Shown here piece by piece: positions 44,598 through 56,569 of a DNA stretch of 64,000 nucleotides (position 1 is its first letter; every line of letters begins with the position of its first letter). The notes below the pieces were generated by a model, which did not search any database, had not been told where the DNA came from, and saw nothing but the letters and a program-made list of their open reading frames with translations. A program made the translations under genes and the position numbers. The stretch is from the NCBI RefSeq assembly GCF_033568475.1, contig NC_133120.1, positions 94,072,151 through 94,136,150 on the forward strand, written 5' to 3'. Source of the stretch: Henckelia pumila (lineage: Eukaryota; Streptophyta; Magnoliopsida; Lamiales; Gesneriaceae).

Positions 44598-47035
44598 GGC
44601 TGTGCTTGGATTAGTGGATTTGGACTGATTTGGATTTTAAATCCGCAGCCCAAATCCCCTACATCTGTTTGGCTAGCCTATGGAATTTGGATTCCAAATC
44701 TGTCTGATTTAACCCGTTGATTTATGCCCTAAAATTTAACAGATTTGAATCTTTTCTTCCATCGGCTTATTTGAAATCTTCTCCACTTGCTCTTTCGTTT
44801 CTTCTTTCGGCTGCGTCTCTCACCTCATCTTCTTCACGGCTGCGCCTCTTACCTCAGATGCAGGCACGAAAGGGGATTTAGGCACCGGTTTTGAGTGAGA
44901 ACGCGTCCAAGAAGATGAGAAGGAGTTGATTCTCAAAAAATCGCGTCCAGTTAAGTCTTTGTTTATCTTAAAAACTGTGAAATTTGTGACTATTTGAGTA
45001 AAAGGGGGCCAATGGACGATCAAACCCTCGACGAGGTCTTACCGAATATGTAGCCAGTGGAACATTTATGTCGTCTAAACATGTGATTGTGACAAGGGTT
45101 ATAATTGTATGATTTCTTCATTCTTTGGATCTTTGCCTAAGAAGTTTAGCACTTGGTGTTTGCTTTGTTTTAGGATGGTGAAGTCACACTTCTTCCCAGA
45201 GACGACGATTATGTTAGTTCGCAAGGATCATACGACAGTAAGATGGCTCCCCTGTCATATGGTATTATATCTCCACAAGCTAAATTTCACGGTTTTCATT
45301 TGTATTTTTTGTTGATAAGTGTGCACTTTTTTATGTTGTTGCTCTGAGGTGGTCTGTGGTCTTAATTGTAAGGGTATCTAATTATGACATTCATTACTAT
45401 TTTATGTGATTAGTTGGACGTGGTAATATCAAACCTATGCTATTTTGCCAAATTGAGCCTTGAGGGATCTGTTTTGTGATGGTTTTTGCCAAATTGAGTC
45501 TTGAGGGATCTGTTTTGTGATGGTTTTATGTGTGGCACCATGATAATATTGATGTTGCACATCAAAATGTTAATTGATGTTCTTGAAACAATGTTGGATA
45601 TATTCTTTACTTTTGGGTTTATGCGTGGGCTCATTAGTTTTTTCGTTGTATGTTTGTATAAATGCTTGGTATGGGGTAACTATGGTGTTTTTGGCATGCT
45701 TTGTGGTATTATTATGGTATCTCTTGCTGTATCTATAGAGAACGAAAGTCTAATCAAGTTGTTAAGTGCCCGTCAAGGAACAAAATTTCATAATGCTATG
45801 TAGGAGTTGCCTAATAGTTTAAAGTTGCAATTTTAGATATGTCTTTGCAGTTTTTAAACTATCTGTTATTTATAAAATATTGATTGGAGGATGGGATACT
45901 TGCATATCTAATGCATGTATAGAGACATGATCCTGTTAATACAATCCAATAAAGTGAGTTTCAACTGGAGATTTAAATAATTTTTGCTTGGATTGTTATG
46001 TTTCCAATTTCCATAAGGCAACACCAAGATACTTGTTATGATGAATACCAAGAATCATATTTTTTTTTCGTCAATATAAATAAGTAATGTATTGTATCAT
46101 GCATCGCTCTGCTGTGTAGTTGCCAAAGTTCATCATTCATTCTATTTTTGGAGCATTTGGTTGGTTGGTGTAAGAATCGAGCCTTTTGTTGAAAATCATA
46201 ATGTCTTTGCTCTTAATAACAACTATAAATGTGAGTTCTTAAACTTTTTTAGGCAAAAAAAAGAGTACTCTTTTCACTTTGCTCTATGAAATCCCATTTC
46301 TTCTTTGCTGTAATGTTTTTTTTTTTTTTTCATTTTTATGACAGTTCGAACAAGGAAATGGACAACGTTTTTAGAAATTTTGGTTATGCAATTTGTATGA
46401 AGAATATCGAGCTCGTCGAAGAATTTAGTTGTTGGAATTTTCTCGTGTTTCCGTTCCTAAAACTATTGTTTGAAATTTGTATTATGAAAGTCTTTTGAAT
46501 TATTATTTTTATTGTTCCAACATATTTTAATGATATTTTTTTTATTAATGTAAGTTATTAAATTTTGATTTTATTGTAGAGGTATTGTCCGAAAAATATT
46601 TTTTTATGTTACTAGTATGATGAAAAAGAAATTGAAGTTTTAAAATTATAATAATTTATATATTTATTTTTTTAAGAAAGCATAAATATTTTTTTTAAAG
46701 TTTATTTATGTAACTTTATTATTTAATCCAATTAAAATAAATAAAATTTAAATATATATTATTTTAAATTGAATATGATTATTTTGTGTAATCATAATAA
46801 TAATTTAATTTCAAAATATATATAGAATAAAGAATAATGTATTAGAATTTTCAATTATTTGAAATTCTTAAAAATTTTAGCCAAGCAACAAATCAATGGA
46901 TTTAAAATTTCACATTGAAATTCTATGTTATTTCAAGCAAGTGATTTAATAAAAAAAAAATTCAAATCAATGAATTTTCAAATCCATTAATTTGAAATCC
47001 ACCTTTAAATCTAAATGTCTTCATCCGAGCACAAC
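44598..47035. mobile_element. Tourist-like (PIF/Harbinger) element, 2.4 kb, TTA duplication
   Basis: The left end reads GGCTGTGCTTGGATTAGTGG and the right end, on the minus strand, reads GTTGTGCTCGGATGAAG. TTA flanks both at 44595-44597 and 47036-47038. Subterminal parts on both sides are rich in TGGATTTGGATTTTAAATCC-like self-complementary motifs. No transposase is recognisable in the roughly 2.2-kb interior, so it is non-autonomous. Interior frames (for example 45501-45803) show no known domain. It contains a 43-bp direct duplication at about 45444-45530. Confidence 0.65.
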
Positions 47036-47038
47036 TTA

Positions 47039-49765
47039 GAGATTTCATGATTAGCACATTGCCTCCTTGTGTGTGTGTGTATACTAGCGATTTTTGATAC
47101 GCAATGTGTACATGTTTATTAAATTTTATATAATTTTTTTAAAGATATAATTATATTTTTAATCTGTTTATTTAAAATTTATTAATATAATGAGTGAAAA
47201 TAAGGTTGATAATTTTAAAAATAAAATATTGAAACACGCGTAATAGGTGTGCGTTGTCTCTATTTTATTAATAAACTTTAGATGATATAAATATGTAACA
47301 CAAAATGTACACCACTTGAAATCAAACAAGGTGCTCCATGTAAAAACCACTCCCCAAAGCGCACCACGGATTGACCAATTTCGTGTGCAAGTGTGCCGAC
47401 CCCTTATAAAGAATTTTTCACGTGGGTTTTATTCTAAGTTAAATTAATAATAATATCGAGTTAGGGTTGAAGATTTTTTTGTTCGGTTTGACCCGAGATG
47501 GCCATGAAAGTTTTTTTTTTTATTTATATAAAATTAAGAAAAATTTGCTATGTTTTTATACATTGTATATTTGAAAAATGTATATTGATATAATATATTT
47601 TCGTCATTTATTTTTTTATTTTGTATATATTTTTTTATTTTTTGTAGTAAGTGAATTTTAAATTTACTACAACTAAACTTTCAAATTTAAAATATATATA
47701 AGCTTAGATTTTGTTATTATGTGATTAAATTAAATATCAATATTATTATTATGTGTTTTGAATTTTTATTTAATTATTTTGTTAAAAAATAAAAAACCAA
47801 ATCGAGTTGGTTTGGGTTAGTCGGGTTTGTCGGGTTCAGGTTCGGGTTCGGGTTGACCATTTTCGGGTTGGTTCGAGTTCGAATTGGATTCAAATTAAGA
47901 GATTTTTAGAAAAAAATTCGTCAACTTGACTCGAACTCATCCAACCTATCCAACCTAGCCTAATTGACACCTCTGGATCAGCAATGTTCTTGTCTCCAAA
48001 CAACTAACAAGTCATTCTGGTGCAATCGTCTTGAAAATTCGGCTAATTCTTGATAGTTTTCCAAATATTAATCTTAGCCATGTTAGAAGATCATATAATA
48101 TGGTTGCACATGAAATTTCTTGTTTTGCTATTTCTTCTCCTTTTCATTTCGTTTGTAAACATGAGAATTTTTTTTTTTTGTTGATAAATCTTATATCGAA
48201 TGATCTTATTCTTGAATAAAATATGAGGTTCATTGTCAAAAAAAAAAAACTAACAAGTGGGCTGTCGGCAGGTAAAATCGTAAATTATTGTTACTATCAT
48301 GGCTTTATTCCTCGGGGAGTAGGATTCATATATTTATTATTAATTAATAATATAAATTATTATTTACCTTTTAAATGTTTGTAAGATATTAGTTTTTTTT
48401 TAAAAAAATCAATAGGCTGGTGGAACGAAAAAGTCAACATCCTCTCCACCCAACCACTTTCAATAAATTTTATTTTTTGAAAAAAAAAGTCAATATATTT
48501 TTTTCTTTTTTTTTAAAAAAAAATTCATCCACGTTTTTTGTTATCCATTCATTTCTAATAAAATTAAAAGATAATAAAATCCAACAAATTTTATTGCATT
48601 ATTTTAATATGGAAATTTCTAATCAAAACAAAGTATATACGTTAGATCATATTCAACATTATATATTTCGATCGTTGCATAAAATATAAGTTCAAGAAAT
48701 TTCTTCATATATATAAAGAATCTCTCTCTTAAACATCATCTTTTCATTTGTCAAAATTGTCTTCATTTGATATAAATATTACACTTTATTTTTATTTGTT
48801 TTTTTTTAAATTTTGATATTTCAAATTTTCAAATTTTTATTAAATAAAACATTATAGATAAGATAAATTGATAAATAAATTTTAAATTTATTTTTGTATT
48901 ATTTTATAAATGAAAAAAATAAAACATTATATATAGCATATAATATTAAATATATTATATGATTTGTGTGCAATTATGCTAGTATTAATTAAAGACACTC
49001 CATTCAAATATTTTTAATGTCGAATAGCTACTTTTAAAAAAATATTATTTACTCCATCTCAAATATATAGACTGTATTATATGATTATGGATAGTAAAAT
49101 TTCATTTTCAAAAACTGATTTATTTATACATTTTCTACCAAATAATGAAGTACCAAGTATGCAAAATCTTTGGAAATGTGTAGTTATTTTTAAAATGAAT
49201 AAAATATGAATTTTGTTTGTAAAATTTGCTTTTCTAATGATGTTTTTTTGTGTTAATTAAAAAAAGCAAAAACAAACAAGTCTATTGATTTAAGGGTTGA
49301 TTTTAACCTAGCATATGAGTAATATCCCAATGATAAATTTAATGTCTCATGATTTGCCACGTCAACAATATATAATTAATTACGCCTATGTGTAAAAATA
49401 CGAACCGTTTGATGCATGATTTGGGTATTACCCATATGCTAGGATCTCATCTACCCGATTTAAGATAGACCGGGTAATAGAAAATTCGCAATCTCTTACC
49501 AAAATTTTATGAAATGTCACTAATTTCATAATTATTTTCTGAAAGAGACCTCTAGTTTAAAATATCAGTATATCAACACATAAAGAAATTACCTTAAAAT
49601 ACTTAACTCTTAGTGATTTTATGCACTAATACATTAATTTTTTGCTTATATTTGTCGTTAGGATGCTTATTGGAAGTGGTCGTTTCAAAAGTGGTTGGCT
49701 TTAATAAAGTACAATCCAGGGCCAATTTCGGATTCAGATTGAATTGAAGTCAACATCAATGTTGA
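47039..49765. other. AT-rich intergenic DNA with TE scraps
   Basis: No host gene. A GGGTTCGGGTTCGGGTTG-type GC block near 47800-47985 ends AATTGACACCTCT and resembles a degraded hAT-MITE end. A LINE tail is listed separately. A Stowaway-like TACTCCATCTCAAATATATAGAC lies near 49050. Confidence 0.45.
48005..48250 (+). mobile_element. 3' end of a LINE with poly-A
   Basis: The translation includes NLSHVRRSYNMVAHEISCFA, matching the conserved end of plant L1 ORF2 RNase H. It is followed by a short 3' UTR (ATGAGGTTCATTGTC) and a run of A at 48239-48250. Confidence 0.65.
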
Positions 49766-49996
49766 TAGGTAACCCCATGGGTGGTGTGGAAGCACATGAT
49801 TGGTCCAATTATGTGGGTCTCACATGATTTTATGTGGGTCCCATATGATTGGACCAATCATGTGCTTCCACACCACCCATGGGATAATCACATGATTGGT
49901 CCAATTATGTGGGTCCCACATGATTTTATGTGGGTCCCACATGATTGGACCAATCACGTGCTTCCACACCACCCATGGGATAATACCCCATAGGTA
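49766..49996. mobile_element. Foldback MITE with internal duplication
   Basis: CCCATGGGTGGTGTGGAAGC begins a 55-bp arm at 49774 that pairs almost perfectly with the sequence ending CCCATGGG at 49883. The inner part and right arm are then repeated with a 96-bp period at 49889-49985. The outer flanks (TAGGTAACCCCATGGG; CCCATGGGATAATACCCC) are also inverted. Very few mismatches between arms suggest a recent origin or gene conversion. Confidence 0.8.
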
Positions 49997-51051
49997 GGGT
50001 CGAAGGAACCCAATTTTTCGTATCATATAATCGAACTGATATTAGTTGTAAAACAAGTTGACACATGATTTATATATAGGGTGAAAAATAACATATTTGA
50101 TATAAAGAATAATATTTTTTATTAGTCGAATCGAATGAGAGATATGTTCACATTAGTTTTTTTGATTAATTATATTTGCAAACATCTAAAAAAATTATTC
50201 CAACGATTAAAAATATTAAGTTATAATAAAATATTATTCAGAGTTTTTGAATGTGAGATTCAACACAATCATCAGATTTTGAGTGTATCAAACCACTGGA
50301 ATTGTCCCGACTATTCTAGAAAACTAAAAATACGAGATTACGGAATAACGTACATGATTGTTCATTAACGTACATTGATACATCGTACGTGTTTTGTCTA
50401 AAATTTCAACACCTGTTTTAATCACTTAGTACTTTGAAAAACTGTACATAAAACTCCAATATAATATAAAATATAATTATATAAAACACAAAAACTCTTG
50501 TGAGACGGTCTGATCACGGGTAAATAATTTTGTGAAACAAATCTCTTAATTGAGTCACTCATGATAATGTATTAATTTTTTTGTTAAAAGCATAACTTTT
50601 TTATTGTGAATATGAGTGAGTTTGACCCATCTCACGAGAGACCAATATAATAAAGTATAAACACGTACGCAAATAGAAAATCTTTTTTGTATATAGTTTT
50701 TAATTTTTAATTTTCATATTATTTTATCTGTAATCATTAAAATGAAAAACTATCACAAAGCTACTTCTTAACTTGCTAGTAATTTATTATGAAATAGTAA
50801 TTTTTAAGTGTCCACTATACGAATTCAAGTTTTTGCTAATTAAAATCAATTTTTTTTAATGAAATGAGTATAAATTATTTATTTCTATAGTCAAGTATTA
50901 TATATTTTATTTTTTTAATAATTCATTATTGTACATATTCAATTCGGCCTCCAACACAAGAATCCTAGCTCCATTGTCGGATACAGATTGTGATGATGTC
51001 GAAATTTTACCTCGGGTTCGGTCTGGTAGAATGGATCCTCCAAATTTCCAA
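49997..51051. other. Flank of the Tat LTR with a small TIR element
   Basis: CTCTTGTGAGACGGT at about 50494 and CTCACGAGAGACC ending at about 50643 form the ends of a short TIR element of about 150 bp. On the minus strand, 50907-51051 reads SVSDNGARILVLEAELN, which resembles the start of a Tat gag. The remainder is AT-rich. Confidence 0.45.
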
Positions 51052-51583
51052 TGAAGCAGGTCGGGTCGGGACAACCAGTTCTGCACAAACAACAACTAGG
51101 TAAAGGGGCGCCGAAAGTGTTTTCGGCGTGACCCCTTCGATGCCTAAGTCAGTGTCTTGAAGGCAGAGGGTATGATTAATGCGAAAACTGAGAAATATGA
51201 GTGCGTGAATGTAGAAGTGAGTAATGAATAATACAACCATAACAATACCTGTATTTATAGGAAAAATAGAGTAAGTTACCTAGTCGAATTATAACATGTC
51301 CTGTACTGGGACTCTACATCCATTGGACCGCCTTCAAGTTTATCCCCATCTCATAAATATCTCGAGATGGTCAAACTTATCCACAATGCATGTAAGAGAA
51401 GTCTATCCATCCCATTAGGGACCAGCTCTGGTCGGCCCATAAATACCAGCCCAATTTAAATAAAGCCCTAACAGGTATAAAACTGGGCTGGACCTTACCT
51501 AATGATTATAATTCAATAATTGGGCCAACCCTCATAAACCCATAACGAACGGATTCGGGTTAAAATAATTTCACGGGGTATCA
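51052..51583 (-). mobile_element. LTR of a Tat-lineage Ty3 element
   Basis: Read on the minus strand the LTR begins TGATACCCCG at 51583 and ends CCTGCTTCA at 51052, 532 bp. It is preceded by a purine tract (TTCGGGAGG). Its TATA box lies at 51259-51252. Downstream is the GACTTAGGCATCGAAGGGG and CACTTTCGGCGCCCC segment familiar from Tat/Athila LTR R-U5 regions. Position after the pol and antisense gene makes it the 3' LTR, although gag-like sequence on its other side leaves open a shared LTR of two elements. Confidence 0.75.
51252..51259 (-). promoter_or_regulatory. TATA box of the Tat LTR
   Basis: TATAAATA on the minus strand, within CCTATAAATACAGGTATTG; it orients the LTR and the whole element. 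Confidence 0.6.
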
Positions 51584-51763
51584 ATAGTACCTCCCGAACT
51601 GGTCTAAAAGAAGAATGAATTTAGACTAAGAATGGAGTCCGGTCCCTGCACTGTACATGTGTCCCTAGAACAGTCCAGCATTTTATTCATGAAATGTGTT
51701 TCTTTTGGACGGTCCAGATCAGGATCCGCGTGATGTGTTTTTCATGAACGGCTTAGATGTCCC

Positions 51764-53591
51764 TGTTGGAAAACGGTGTTCAGATCAATCAGAATTGATA
51801 CCCGGTGCAGCGGAAGTTTTAAAATTTTATATGGAACGATTCCATATCATGGGTATCAAAACTTTACGATTAAATTGTGCGTGTAAAAATTAAATAACAA
51901 TTAAATTTTTACCTTGAATCTCGAAACGAGATTATGGACACCAACAGATAACTCTGCTCTTGTTGTATATCCCAGGAACTGATGGACGAACAATTCTTCA
52001 ATCAGGTCCACGAACAGAATTCGAATCCCTCTGATAGATTGCACTAGAAAATCTATCAGAAGTTTCTACGACGAGAATTAACGAATTTGATCCGTTAAAC
52101 CAGACTGCAAATTCGAAATTCACAGGCTGAAATTTTCGAACAGAGAGAGGAGAGGGGGCGGCCACACCTAGAGAGAACAACTAGGGTTTTCGAAAATTTT
52201 GTGACCTCTGTTGTGTAATTTCTGTACTGCAATAACTTATTTATAATGTGGGCTGCTAACAGCTTAGGGCCCATTAGTCATAAGTTCAAGCCTGACAAGC
52301 AAAGCCCGCATGTTCAAAAATTAATATAAAATTCATCGTGACTCAGATTGATAAACCAATTTCACCAATGTGCACAGAAACCATTTCTGCATCTTTTAAA
52401 GTCAAGATAAATTTTCTGAATCCGAATTCAGTGATTTCCAAAAATGCCCATCCCTATGTCATTTTAGGAAATCTTACTCTCTCTACTCTTAAATAAGAAG
52501 TCCCACTTCTTTATTCACTAAATTTAACTCTTTAAATTTAATTATCTCAACGGGGATTAAAAATCCATTACTTGTGTGACCCTCAATGGTTCAGGGATAC
52601 AGCTAGCCGTGGGCTCACAACTTCTTGTGACTCGGAACAACAATTTCCGACTTGCCCATCGAATCATGGTAAGAGCGCCTAGCAACATCGCCCCATGATT
52701 CCCTAGGTATCACTGATAGTGCCTGCAAGAACCAATAGATTTTGGTTAGCGTACAGTACGGTCCCTTCATCCAAATATCCCGATCGAATCAACAACCATT
52801 GGTAAATCGAGAGTCGTTCGAGATTCGATAACTATGCAATGCATCTTGAAGATCAAATAGTGACATCGCATGTGCTACTAAGAAACCATTTCTTAAAACA
52901 CATCATGTACTCTGGCCAGAGATTCGTCACACTAATATCTCCTCAGATTGCATAGGATATCCACACTAGCAAGTATGTGGTGAATCCTTGACAACAAAGC
53001 ATCGACTCCTATATGTGTCGTAACTGTACCCAATCCCGACACCTGATGACCCCAATAGAGTCGGTAAACGAGTCAAAGTACAGTACTAGCATATATAGTC
53101 TCAATGATGTTTCAAGTAGTAAGGACTAATGGTGTACAACCAAAACCGCGGACTTTATCCACTCGATAAGTGATAACCACTTGGAAAGTCTGGATAGGGT
53201 AGTTCGATCATTCATCGTATGAATATCCATTTGCATGCTTTGAACATCTCTATGTTCCATACCAATGAAACGTGGTACTCGGCATCGCAAATGCTAGTCT
53301 CAATCTCGAGCGATCCTTATCCTTATTAACGGACGGCTCAATCGACTAGGAACTGTTTAGAATATACAGTGACTATAAGATGTGTTTCATGATAGCCATC
53401 CCCATGTGCCACCACACCTTACATACACTATAGTATATTCAAGGTCTTCATCTAAACATCTTATAGTATGTCACAACATAATAATATGATAAAAGATAAA
53501 GTAAACGCCATTATAAAAGTGTAAATTATATTAAACAAAAGATTGTTTATACATAGAGTCATAAAAGCCCTTAGCCACAAGTTGGCTCACC
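51764..53591 (-). mobile_element. Ty1/copia-type LTR, minus orientation (part of a composite insertion)
   Basis: On the minus strand the segment starts TGAGCCAACTTGTGG and ends CCGTTTTCCAACA. It has a TATA box (ATTATAAATAAG), a leader with AACCCTAGTTGTTCTCTC and GTGTGGCCGCCCC, and the CTTCCGCTGCACCGGGTATC ending typical of large copia LTRs. It is about 1.83 kb. Its left end abuts GTCCC, but the five bases at its right end (CCGAT) do not match, so it is not a simple solo LTR. The right boundary is approximate. Confidence 0.65.
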
Positions 53592-56292
53592 GATTTAATT
53601 GTTTTTGATCGCGTAGACGGGACCGTGGACGGACGAGATGACAACTTTCTATCCAAATTATTTTATGAGTCTTTTTAGAGCCCAAAAATATTATTTTGAG
53701 TTTTATTTCCTCAAAATTTTTAGTATTTAATTTTATATAATTTTAGGAGTCCATTTTTATTCAAATTTAGTCATTTTAATGACTTTTAATTATTTTTAAA
53801 ATTCCCTTAATTTGTAATTTCGGGATTTTTATATTTTTAATTTAAGTTATCAGATTTTAACTTTTATTTGGAGTTTTAAATTTTTATATTTCATATTTAA
53901 AACTTTTAATTATTTTAATTATCCTAAAACCTATTTTAATTAAATTAAAAACCTAAACCTAACCTACCTAAACCCTTCAACCGATCCCTTAGCCGCCTCC
54001 ATCAGTTCTCACCCCCATCTTCATCGTGTTCTTCGAGTTCTTCAGCCTCCATAGCTCGATTTTGAAGCTTCCAAGTCGGTTGTCATCGCCCCGTCGTCCC
54101 GGAATCGTTCTACGCACTCCTTTCTCTTCAAACTACGGTGCAAGGCATGATTATTTCTCTTTATTTTCGTGCCATATCAGTGTTCATGCGTGTGTGTGTG
54201 TGTATGCATCAGTTTTATTCAAGGATTTTTAGAAAATATCGAGATTTGTTGGATGTATGCACTTGTTCATGTATTTGTTGAATCATGCTCACGTTTTTAT
54301 TGGATGGAACGTTCAAGGTCTGTTGGCTAATGTCTAAGTGATGTCTAAGGGTCCTTCGAATCGAGCTAAGTCAAAGTTTTAAGGTGTAATAGGCTGGAAC
54401 CATAGCATTTCTTTTCTGGTGCACAACTCGCGCAGGTTTTGGATTTTGAGGAAGAAGACTTCGTTCTCCTTCCTCGGGCCACTATTTTAGGTGAGGCCTG
54501 AAGCGTTTGAACCACCTAGATGTTGGTTAGGATTGAGAAGTGGTTTCACGGAAATATATGGCCGGAGTAGGAAGAACGATCGAAAGTCCCAGCGTTGCTC
54601 AGGTCTGCGCGCAAGTCTAGGATATGCTAACTTGCAGAGGTTCGTTCTCCTTCGTTAGGTCATCATTTTGGCTGGTTTTTAGCTTTTTGGAAACGTCTTT
54701 GAGTGTAATACGTTCGTGAGTTGGTTTCATGGCCAAAGGTGGCCGGAGCAAAGAGAAAGAAAAGAATTAGTACAGCTGCTCAGCAAGCCGTGAGCAGAAA
54801 AATCTGCACAAACATAAGTTATGATTTTTGGGATTATTTCGGGCTGGGCTTGGGCTGGATGGTCCGGGTTGGATCAGTAGGGTAGTGGGTCGGGTTAAGT
54901 TGGTCCGGGTCCGGGTTGGTGGGCTGGGCTCGAGTCTTTTTAATTTTAAAGTATTTTAGGATTTAATTGGTTTTTGGGCCAATTAATTTGAAATAAAATG
55001 ATTTGGGTTCCATTTAATTTCTTTGGGATAAATTTAATTATTTTTGGGCTTAATTAAATTATTTTAAGTTAATCTCTTAAATTTTTATGGGCCTTGGGGC
55101 CCATGGAAGTTATTGGGCCAGTCTTTGGGCTTTTGGGCCCATTGGGCCAGATTAAGTTGTTATTGGGCCTAGAATGTTTTAATGGGCTTTAATTATTTAA
55201 TTGGGCTTAGAATAATTTTTATTGGGCTTAAGTATGTTATTGGGCCAGTCTCAGTGTTAATGGTCCAGATTTAAGTAATTGGGCTTGAGTGTTAGGGCCA
55301 GCAGTCCAGTACAATCCATGAGAAATTTGCATGTGTCCTGAATATATATTTAATTATTTTATGCATGGGAGTTATTTTTAATATTTATATGTTAGTATGA
55401 AATTAAATTAAATATATATGAAGAACACATATTTTATTTAAGTACATGCATTCATGAAATAATTTTTATGCATGATTTAATGTTTAAGGTTGAGCAAAAG
55501 AAAATATTTTATGTTGGAAGTTGAAGTAGTGTGACAATTTAAGGGGGACTCGTCCCCATATGTGAACTATTGAAGGGCAGTTTACTGCCAATTTAAGAGG
55601 TGATTCGTCACCGCCACGTACGTTGGTTTCCACGCTGATCAGTATTTGATGTATGATTTAAGGTTACACTATGGATACAACCATGCGATGTTAGAAAATA
55701 ATTTGCTCAACAATGTTATGTATTATGTATGATTATGATATTTAAGTTAATTTAAGTTATGTTATGTCATGACGTTATTTTAAGCATGCTCATTCATGTA
55801 TATGTTATGTATTAGTATTAAAGTGATTTAAATTATTTTAAATCCTTGTTATGTTAGCATGTTGGGCTTTTAGGCTCACTACACTGGTATGGTGCAGGTG
55901 AGTACGTAGATGACGTAGTACCCACCGGAGGCGAGGACGTATGAGCAGACTGGCAGTGATCCCCATGACCGTGATAGATGTCTGAGTCACATTGCATGTT
56001 TTGAATACTTCAGCATGTTATACATTTTAATTATTTTTCAGTGGTTGTGGTTTGGAATATTTTATTTAAATATTTTCAGTGCATGCAAACTTTAATCATT
56101 TTACTTATGCAGTATTTTTAATTAAATGTTTGACTCAGATATTTATTTTATTTAAAGGATGCAATTTTTGTTTAAGTTATTTATTTATTTATTTATTTTA
56201 AATCTTTTTATTTTGTGCATATATGTATGGGCATATATGTACATATTTTATTTAATAAGTATATAAAAAAAAAATTTCCGCATACTCTTTCA
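53592..56292 (+). mobile_element. Ty3 LTR, plus orientation (part of a composite insertion)
   Basis: About 2.7 kb related along most of its length to the inverted sequence at 61498-64000. Shared blocks include GATCGCGTAGACGGGACCGT, CCACGCTGATCAGTATTTGA, ACACTGGTATGGTGCAGGTG and TTTCCGCATA. Its left end is cut at the copia-type LTR. Its right end TTTCA is followed by GTCCC (56293-56297), the same five bases found before 51764. Compared with the other copy it lacks about 30 bp just before the terminus. No internal domains. Long LTR and sequence style suggest a chromovirus or other Ty3 group; this is not proven. Confidence 0.65.
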
Positions 56293-56390
56293 GTCCCCTG
56301 ACGGTTCATTTATCGAAGCCAAAAACCTTGACTTGTCCCGTCCCGAGCCGTAGATCCAGTAAAAAATCAACGGTCCAGATCGATTCACCA

Positions 56391-56402
56391 TCTATATATA
56401 TA
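56391..56402 (+). promoter_or_regulatory. TATA-like promoter of the antisense gene
   Basis: CTATATATATAT lies about 170 bp before the ATG at 56570, on the strand opposite to the host retrotransposon. The leader between them is pyrimidine-rich and contains no in-frame stop problem for the chosen start. Promoter activity is inference. Confidence 0.45.
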
Positions 56403-56569
56403 TGAATCAGTAAAATTTTGTTTGTTACCTTTTACTTTTGTACTGTTACTCTGCAAGAATTTCGAGAGCTCGCCCGACCCGGACTACTGCGTCTGTCTTG
56501 TTTGTGTCACTCCCGAGCTACAACTCTTTCACCTGTAAGTCCTACCGTCCTTACACTAGGTTGATTAAT

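Noticed and set aside
45501-45803. 100-residue hydrophobic frame in the Tourist-like element
   Set aside because: No recognisable domain; T-rich DNA yields such hydrophobic frames by chance.
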